NCBI GenBank assembly: GCA_016783225.1
Contig: JADHWZ010000004.1
Span: 1-26,564, forward strand
DNA: 26,564 nt
Origin: Dehalococcoidia bacterium
GTDB taxonomy: Bacteria > Chloroflexota > Dehalococcoidia > GIF9 > UBA5620
Reading direction: 5' to 3'
The translations under genes and the position numbers were made by a program. The notes beneath the pieces are model-generated. The model was given only the letters and a program-made list of their open reading frames with translations, was not told the DNA's origin and searched no databases. Below, in pieces: positions 21,561 to 26,564 of the stretch. Numbering within the stretch: the first letter of the stretch is position 1; each line of letters opens with the position of its first letter.

Positions 21561-24500
21561 ATGCGACGGCTTAGAACAAGGGCAAGGAGTGCCACCAGCC
21601 TCAGCATACTGCTGATGCTGGCGTTGCTGGTGTGCCTGCTGCCTGCGGGCAGCCTTGAACCGGCTTTAGCCGACCCGGCGAAGCTGGCATGGTCTATCGT
21701 TGATACTCCAGTCCCAGCCCAGGCCGACAAGAATATCATAGTCAGCCCGTCGGAAATCAATGTCATAGCCATCGGTTCCGACGACACGACCTTCTATGCT
21801 GTTGATATTCCCGGCGACGCGCCCGGTGGCACCTATCCGAACGGCAAAGTCTACAAGTCAACCGACGGCGGCAGTGCGTGGGCAGATGACCCCACTGCCG
21901 GGCTGCTCAGGGCGACTCCGGTCGCCGCCAACTTGCCCGCCTGGAACATAGCCATAGCCCCGGACAACCCCGATTTCGTTGTCGCTGTCACCGACGGCAC
22001 CGGTGCTCCAAACGGGCCGAAAGAGGTATTCGTCTCCGAAGACGGGGGTGCCAACTGGAACGATACCAACTTCCCGGCCCTGGCCGCGAACGAGTACATT
22101 AGCTGCATTGACATTTCCCCAATATATAATAGCGCTGGTGAACGCGACATTGCCGTCGGCTCCCGAGATGGAGCGGGCGGTGGCACCCTGTGGGTGTTGA
22201 AGAAAACTAGCTTTCCTAGCTGGAATCGGCAGGATGGCGCAGGTACACCACCATCCACCGGCTGGCCCGGGGGCGATGTGGTAGCATTGAAATTCTCGCC
22301 CAATTACGCTACCGATGGCCTGTTAAGCGATCCTACAGTAGTGGTCATCTCAGCCACCCCTGCCAGCGGAACCGAGCTCAATCTGGGCCAGCGCGACACA
22401 GGGAACAACACCACGACGTGGAATAGTGTGACGAATTACCCGGTGACAATTCTTGACACGAACTACCCAGGCTCCTCACCTACTGCAGCTCAAATCATAA
22501 CTGCTGATTTGGAGTTGCCCCCAGACTTCGCGAGAGCCGACGCCAATCTACGGCGGTACTACCTCAGCACCGATGCAACCGCTGCCGGCGTTCAATCCGG
22601 CGTCTGCCGCATCGATGACGCCATAGTCCATTTGATAAGAAACGCAACCGCGGGCAGGATTTCCAGCATCGCCTACCCAGGCACCGAGGACTATGGCACG
22701 AGGCTTCTGGCAGGCGAAGTCACCCCCTCTGCCACGTCTCCAGGCACAGTCCCCATCTGGCGCACTTCAAACCCGGCCGACCAAGTTCCCACGTGGGAGA
22801 AATCGGATCCGGATTACAAGTCGCCGACCGGCGGCGCTAACTCAGGCTATGCCAACGCCCAGCTGGCCTGGAGCGTGGCCGGTGACAGGGCCTACTGCAG
22901 CACCAGCTCAGCCGACCTCCGGTTGGGAGGTACGTCTATGGCCATACCTGGGACCTGGCCGCTGGCGCTAACAACCGGGGTCGCCCTCGATGAGTCCGCT
23001 TTCTCCGTCAGCCCCTACGCCAGCTCCTATGAACGCCTCCTGGACGGCGCTGACAAGACCAAGGATAGCGACATCGGGAATATCTGGAACCAACTCAGCC
23101 TCATAGACACGCGAATCAGCTTTCTCTCCGATGTTGCTGCCCTGGAAGTCCCCGAAGACTCTGATGACTACAACGTATTATACCTCGCTTCCATCAATCT
23201 CCCTGGTGCGAATATATTCGATAGCGTCTGGCGCAGCACCAGCGATCCGCTGGGGGAAACGTGGGAGCGGGTACTATGCACTGCTACCGCCAACGACGAC
23301 ATCATCCTCCGCGTCAACCCGAGGAAGTCTGGAGATGCCAGAAGTAACGTTGTTACCTTCGCTGACCGCCTCACCAATGACGCCCGTTACTCTGATGATG
23401 AAGGCCAACAATGGCACCTTTTGACGGCTGGCCTCGGTGCGGCGGTGACTGATTTGACCCTGGCCATCGACGACGTTGTGTATATCCTGGACGACACCCT
23501 GGTGTGCAGGGGTGAGAAGAGCCTCACCACATGGGCGTGGCCCTCCAGGTTCCGGATAGATACCGGGCTTGACGCGGGACATACCATAGCCACCCCGCTG
23601 CAGAACCCGAAAAGCGAATACGTCGACCAAGATGCAGATTGGGTAATAGTCGGTGAAGCAGGCCCGCGCGCCAGAGTAGCCTATGCCGATTTCTCCAAGC
23701 TGGACCCGAAGTACACGCCCTCCCGCCCCGAGTTCGAGCCACCTCCAGGGGAGCGAGTCGCGGTGCCTGTGCCCGGCAACGTGCACGTCATCGCCGATGA
23801 CAGATTCGAGGAGAACGAAACGATCTATGCTGCCAGCGATAATCCTGGCGGCGAGATCTACCGCTGGGCTATCGATGTAAGCATCGACTGGGATGACCTG
23901 GACCCGCCCAACAGCGAATTCTACGGCCTCGCCCAGCTAAGTGATGTCCTGTACGGCGCCTGGAATACCGCCGTAGCAGCCGGTACCCGGCCCGGTGTCG
24001 ACCGCACCCTATACCCTAGAGAGACGGTGCCGCCCCCGCCGGAGTGGGATGACCTGACTACCGGCCTACCAGCTCCCGGCGCTGCCAACTTCCCTGTAGC
24101 TTTCACCCGCGAGCCGAGTTCGCTCAAGACCTCAAACAACGCCTACAACACATTGTGGGCAATCGACGACCGCAACTATAACTGGGCGAACGGAGTAGGT
24201 TGCCTCTGGGGATACACTGACATCGTAGCCAAGATTGGTCCGTGGACAACGTCGCCGCCCAGCGACGACTTGATACCCGTTGACCCGGTCACCGGCCGCG
24301 CCAAGGAGATAGACTTCAGGTGGCGGCAGCTCAGCTACGTCCAGGCATATGAGCTGCAGCTAGCCAAAGATGGTGACTTCAACATAAGGATACTGGTCAG
24401 TGACAACATTACCCCGGTCGACCCTCTGGCACCGGCATGCTGGTTCCCAGCCGGTGGCTTAGTACCGACGCCCGCGTCCGAGATAGCCGCCTGGGGCAAC

Positions 24501-25037
24501 CTTGAATGCGGTCATACCTACTACTGGAGAGTCAGGGCCAGGCGCGCCACCACCGGCGACATTATCCGCAGCCCGTGGTCAGCTACCATGTACTTCACGG
24601 TCAAGACCGGCTTACCCGTACGAAGCGAGCACCTTGGCCCCGTTCTGCTGAAGCCCGACCACGGCGCCAGGGATGTCTCGCTGTCTCCTGCTTTCTCATG
24701 GTCCCCCATCCCCGGAACGGAACAGTATGAGTTCATCCTGGCCGAGGACCCCGCTCTCACACGGGTAGTTGCCACCGTCACTGTACTGGCAACTGCCTAT
24801 GAATATGATGGCGAACTCGACAGGAACACCGCCTATTTCTGGCGCGTAACAGCGCTTGCTCCTGTAGCCAGCGAGCCTAGTCCGGTGTTCACCTTTACGG
24901 TGAAAGCCAAAAGGGCGCCCGATACCCCTCACGTACCCCTACCCCCGGTATCCCCATTCTGGACATGGCTAGCAATCGCCATATATGTGGCCCTGGTTGC
25001 CGCCATAATTGCCTGGATTAGAATCAGGGCTGCCTAG
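21561..25037 (+). CDS. Large secreted, membrane-anchored surface protein with Asp-box repeats and Fn3-like domains
   Basis: A 1158-aa protein. The signal peptide is MRRLRTRARSATS plus a hydrophobic core, ending near LEPALA/DP. Asp-box (BNR) repeats SxDxGxxW are visible: YKSTDGGSAW (about residue 97), VSEDGGANW (about 158) and YSDDEGQQWHLL (about 613). They imply a sialidase/Vps10-type beta-propeller over about 40-700. Two Fn3-like or Ig-like modules follow (about 880-1005 and 1020-1115, with YYWRVRA and AYFWRVTA near their ends). A Pro-rich linker and a C-terminal membrane helix (about 1132-1152) with a short basic tail (RIRAA) complete it. No sialidase catalytic set is evident, so it is more likely a structural or binding protein. 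Start: ATG 21561 gives a standard signal peptide; a TTG at 21537 would add eight residues. Flanked by inverted repeats at 21210 and 25152. Confidence 0.8.
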   Translation: MRRLRTRARSATSLSILLMLALLVCLLPAGSLEPALADPAKLAWSIVDTPVPAQADKNIIVSPSEINVIAIGSDDTTFYAVDIPGDAPGGTYPNGKVYKSTDGGSAWADDPTAGLLRATPVAANLPAWNIAIAPDNPDFVVAVTDGTGAPNGPKEVFVSEDGGANWNDTNFPALAANEYISCIDISPIYNSAGERDIAVGSRDGAGGGTLWVLKKTSFPSWNRQDGAGTPPSTGWPGGDVVALKFSPNYATDGLLSDPTVVVISATPASGTELNLGQRDTGNNTTTWNSVTNYPVTILDTNYPGSSPTAAQIITADLELPPDFARADANLRRYYLSTDATAAGVQSGVCRIDDAIVHLIRNATAGRISSIAYPGTEDYGTRLLAGEVTPSATSPGTVPIWRTSNPADQVPTWEKSDPDYKSPTGGANSGYANAQLAWSVAGDRAYCSTSSADLRLGGTSMAIPGTWPLALTTGVALDESAFSVSPYASSYERLLDGADKTKDSDIGNIWNQLSLIDTRISFLSDVAALEVPEDSDDYNVLYLASINLPGANIFDSVWRSTSDPLGETWERVLCTATANDDIILRVNPRKSGDARSNVVTFADRLTNDARYSDDEGQQWHLLTAGLGAAVTDLTLAIDDVVYILDDTLVCRGEKSLTTWAWPSRFRIDTGLDAGHTIATPLQNPKSEYVDQDADWVIVGEAGPRARVAYADFSKLDPKYTPSRPEFEPPPGERVAVPVPGNVHVIADDRFEENETIYAASDNPGGEIYRWAIDVSIDWDDLDPPNSEFYGLAQLSDVLYGAWNTAVAAGTRPGVDRTLYPRETVPPPPEWDDLTTGLPAPGAANFPVAFTREPSSLKTSNNAYNTLWAIDDRNYNWANGVGCLWGYTDIVAKIGPWTTSPPSDDLIPVDPVTGRAKEIDFRWRQLSYVQAYELQLAKDGDFNIRILVSDNITPVDPLAPACWFPAGGLVPTPASEIAAWGNLECGHTYYWRVRARRATTGDIIRSPWSATMYFTVKTGLPVRSEHLGPVLLKPDHGARDVSLSPAFSWSPIPGTEQYEFILAEDPALTRVVATVTVLATAYEYDGELDRNTAYFWRVTALAPVASEPSPVFTFTVKAKRAPDTPHVPLPPVSPFWTWLAIAIYVALVAAIIAWIRIRAA

Positions 25038-25151
25038 CAGACCTCGGGACCATCCGCCAACCATCCAAGCCCCATCTCCATCGCACCCAGAGATCCCCTC
25101 GCTGACGTCAAGCATGCCCTCCTCGCAGAAGCGAAGGCCAGTAACCCCAAT

Positions 25152-25239
25152 CCGTGGACTCTCCAGTTGACCTAACAGACCCCAGCACCCACCCTGAGAT
25201 TGCTTCGTCGCTGACGCTCCTCGCAAAGACAGCCGAGTG
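25152..25239. repeat. 88-bp inverted repeat G, right copy
   Basis: Reverse complement of 21210-21297 (about 78 of 88 bases match by eye). Together the copies bracket the promoter, the zinc-ribbon gene and the surface-protein gene. Confidence 0.88.
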
Positions 25240-25286
25240 TGATTGCGATGAGCAGAAGCCTTGAGTGCAGCGAAGGGGAAATGAAG

Positions 25287-25521
25287 TGTTCTCCTCCCTC
25301 CCCTGGCGGGAGGGAGTCAGAGGGAGGGGGAGACTTCTTATCACCCTCACCCCGCATGCCAAATTCCAAATCCTAATCTCTAAGCTCTAAACAAACTCAA
25401 ATGACCAGAACCCAAAATCCAAACCGCAAGCATTTGGTGATTTGGATTTAGATATTGTCTAGGATTTAGGATTTCGTGCTTGGGATTTCCCCCGTGTGGG
25501 TGTCAGGTCCCCAGACCTGAC
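25287..25521. repeat. Composite module C+E (copy 3, inverted)
   Basis: Reverse complement of the 6042-6297 module: CCTCCCTCCCCTGGCGGGAG palindrome, AT-rich TAATCTCTAAGCTCTAAAC tract, then TGGGTGTCAGGTCCCCAGAC and the closing arm of hairpin C (25502-25521). It is the only other copy with both ends present. Confidence 0.85.
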
Positions 25522-25754
25522 CCCATCCGGTAGAAGGCTTTCCACCGGGTTATCCCTCCCCTGGCTAGGCTGTTTAGTTTTGCTTTTAGCTTCATTTTCC
25601 GCCACCTTTGGAGGCCTTCACCCCCAACTTCTGGGCGGTTTCTCAGGGCTTTTAGCTTGGTTATCACCCTGAAACCCCCGAAAAGCCCCCTTCATTTCTA
25701 AACGGCCTCATCAAGGGAGAGGGAACACACCAGCAGCCAAAGCAACCACGGACT

Positions 25755-25780
25755 GTAGCGACATACCTTTAGGTGTGTCC
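25755..25780 (+). repeat. GTAG-foot hairpin, family H, inverted copy
   Basis: GTAG (25755-25758), then GACATACC-TTTA-GGTGTGTC (one G-U pair). Inverted relative to 20955-20980. Confidence 0.8.
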
Positions 25781-25834
25781 GAAGAATATGGCGAATGTGC
25801 ATCTTTCAGAAGCCAACGGCAGTGGCCCTCAAAC

Positions 25835-25863
25835 TTGACCGCAAAGGTAGGCTAGCGTATAGT
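25835..25863 (+). promoter_or_regulatory. Promoter of the QueG-like gene
   Basis: TTGACC (25835-25840) and TATAGT (25858-25863) with a 17-bp spacer. The transcript would have a leader of about 50 nt before the ATG at 25918. Confidence 0.65.
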
Positions 25864-25917
25864 CTGGCCAAGTGTTGAACACATGGACCAGCCGACATTA
25901 TTCCACAGGGTCACGCC

Positions 25918-26564
25918 ATGACGTATAGTGGTAGCCGATTGGATAGGCAGTCATTTGAGACAAACCCCGCCGCGTTCCTCGAGAATGCAATCAAGGAATA
26001 TGTCGCCAACAGCCCCGCCAACCATCTTCAAGCTTTCAATGGCGGCCCCATCTTCGATGAGCCCCTGGTTGGTTTTGCGGATGGGGATGACTCCATCTTT
26101 CAAGAGTACAAGTCAATCATAGGCGAGTTCCACCTTGCTCCCAGAGAGGCTCTGGAAAAGTATCTCAGGAACAGCAAGGCCGGAGAACAGAAACGGCTGC
26201 CCACGGTGAACGTCGTATCGTGGGTCCTGCCCGTTACCCACGAGACCCGGCTCAGCCTGCGCCGGGAATCCGTTGTTCCCTCTCTGAGGTGGAACCACAC
26301 GCGATGGCACGGCCAAGCCTTCATAGACGAGCTTTCACATTACCTGGTATCTCTGCTGGAGAGGCTCGGCTACCACGCTGTTGCCCCCGAGTTGGCCGAC
26401 TTCTATCGAATGCTGGCCTCGCCAGATGACCTGGCGTCCAACTGGTCACAGAGGCACATTGCCTACGCTGCCGGCCTCGGGACTTTCAGCCTCAGCGATG
26501 GCTTCATTACCCCCAGGGGGATTGCCCTCCGCTGCGGCAGTGTAGTGTGTGATGTACCGCTCCC
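25918..26564 (+). CDS. QueG-like (epoxyqueuosine reductase family) iron-sulfur protein, 3' end cut off
   Basis: About 215 codons are present and the frame runs off the window. FIDELSHYLVSLLERLGYHAVAPEL, then NWSQRHIAYAAGLGTFSLSD and GFITPRGIALRCGSVVCDVP match the central part of QueG-type proteins, where the H-AY-AGLG-F-L segment and G-x-x-R precede the 4Fe-4S ferredoxin cysteines (outside the window here). QueG uses cobalamin to reduce epoxyqueuosine in tRNA. However, this subfamily, with a long N-terminal part and CGSVVC, belongs to a wider group related to reductive dehalogenases, so the substrate is uncertain. The ATG at 25918 has AGGG ten bases ahead; an ATG at 25883 opens a short frame that ends at 25921. 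Confidence 0.75.
   Translation, partial: MTYSGSRLDRQSFETNPAAFLENAIKEYVANSPANHLQAFNGGPIFDEPLVGFADGDDSIFQEYKSIIGEFHLAPREALEKYLRNSKAGEQKRLPTVNVVSWVLPVTHETRLSLRRESVVPSLRWNHTRWHGQAFIDELSHYLVSLLERLGYHAVAPELADFYRMLASPDDLASNWSQRHIAYAAGLGTFSLSDGFITPRGIALRCGSVVCDVPL

Larger units (their letters stand above)
25038..25834. other. Repeat-rich region downstream of the surface protein
   Basis: No gene is credible. It holds inverted repeat G (25152-25239), the inverted module C+E (25287-25521) and hairpin H (25755-25780). Between 25540 and 25740 the sequence includes an inverted GGGCTTTT/AAAAGCCC (about 25647-25690) and two AAGCTAAAAGC-type words on the minus strand, but no frame or clear terminator. Confidence 0.7.

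Noticed and set aside
23274..23786. 170-aa minus-strand frame
   Set aside because: Shadow of the surface-protein gene with no domain or start signal.

Overview
The window looks like chromosomal DNA from a single-membrane (monoderm) bacterium, most plausibly an uncultured member of Chloroflexota, class Dehalococcoidia. This is inference. It rests on a type IV pilus (T4P) locus with inner-membrane parts but no PilQ or PilP, a PilM-PilN fusion, cell-surface proteins with C-terminal membrane anchors, and intergenic DNA packed with short palindromic repeats. No rRNA, tRNA, CRISPR array, transposase or phage gene was seen.

Layout. (1) 1-540, minus: start of pyrR with a complete pyrimidine attenuator (promoter, PyrR-binding loop, antiterminator, terminator covering the ribosome binding site). 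(2) 645-5444, minus: signalling operon of a PAS histidine kinase, an Rcp1-type single-domain receiver and a REC-PAS-kinase-REC hybrid kinase, followed by the prepilin peptidase gene. The operon has a plausible promoter with a 15-bp palindrome just downstream of the -10. (3) 6607-6927, plus: a major-pilin-like gene. (4) 7192-7715, plus: a hicBA toxin-antitoxin pair with a near-consensus promoter. (5) 8200-8880, plus: an exported transglutaminase-like protein. (6) 9859-20373, minus: the T4P operon. In transcription order it is a zinc-ribbon/nuclease-like protein, pilB, pilC, two minor prepilins, a PilX-like protein, a pilO-like gene, a pilM-pilN fusion and pilT. (7) 21320-25037, plus: a 47-aa zinc ribbon protein and a 1158-aa surface protein with Asp-box repeats, flanked by 88-bp inverted repeats. 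(8) 25835-26564, plus: promoter and start of a QueG-like iron-sulfur protein, cut by the window end.

How the parts fit. Prepilin peptidase, the major pilin, the minor prepilins, PilB/PilT, PilC and PilMN/PilO make a nearly complete monoderm T4P machine spread over three transcription units. The three-protein phosphorelay shares a divergent intergenic region with the major pilin gene, so it may control pilus production or twitching; nothing in the sequence proves that.

The most unusual feature is the intergenic DNA. Several palindrome families that do not resemble one another in stem sequence carry GTAG (or GGAG) at the 5' foot of the hairpin. This is the known signature of REP elements mobilised by RAYT-type Y1 transposases. 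One family forms exact 52-bp REP/inverse-REP pairs in five copies. Composite repeats recur as large direct or inverted modules. One unit has duplicated the 3' end of pilT, and one hairpin lies in frame in the N-terminus of the PilO-like gene.
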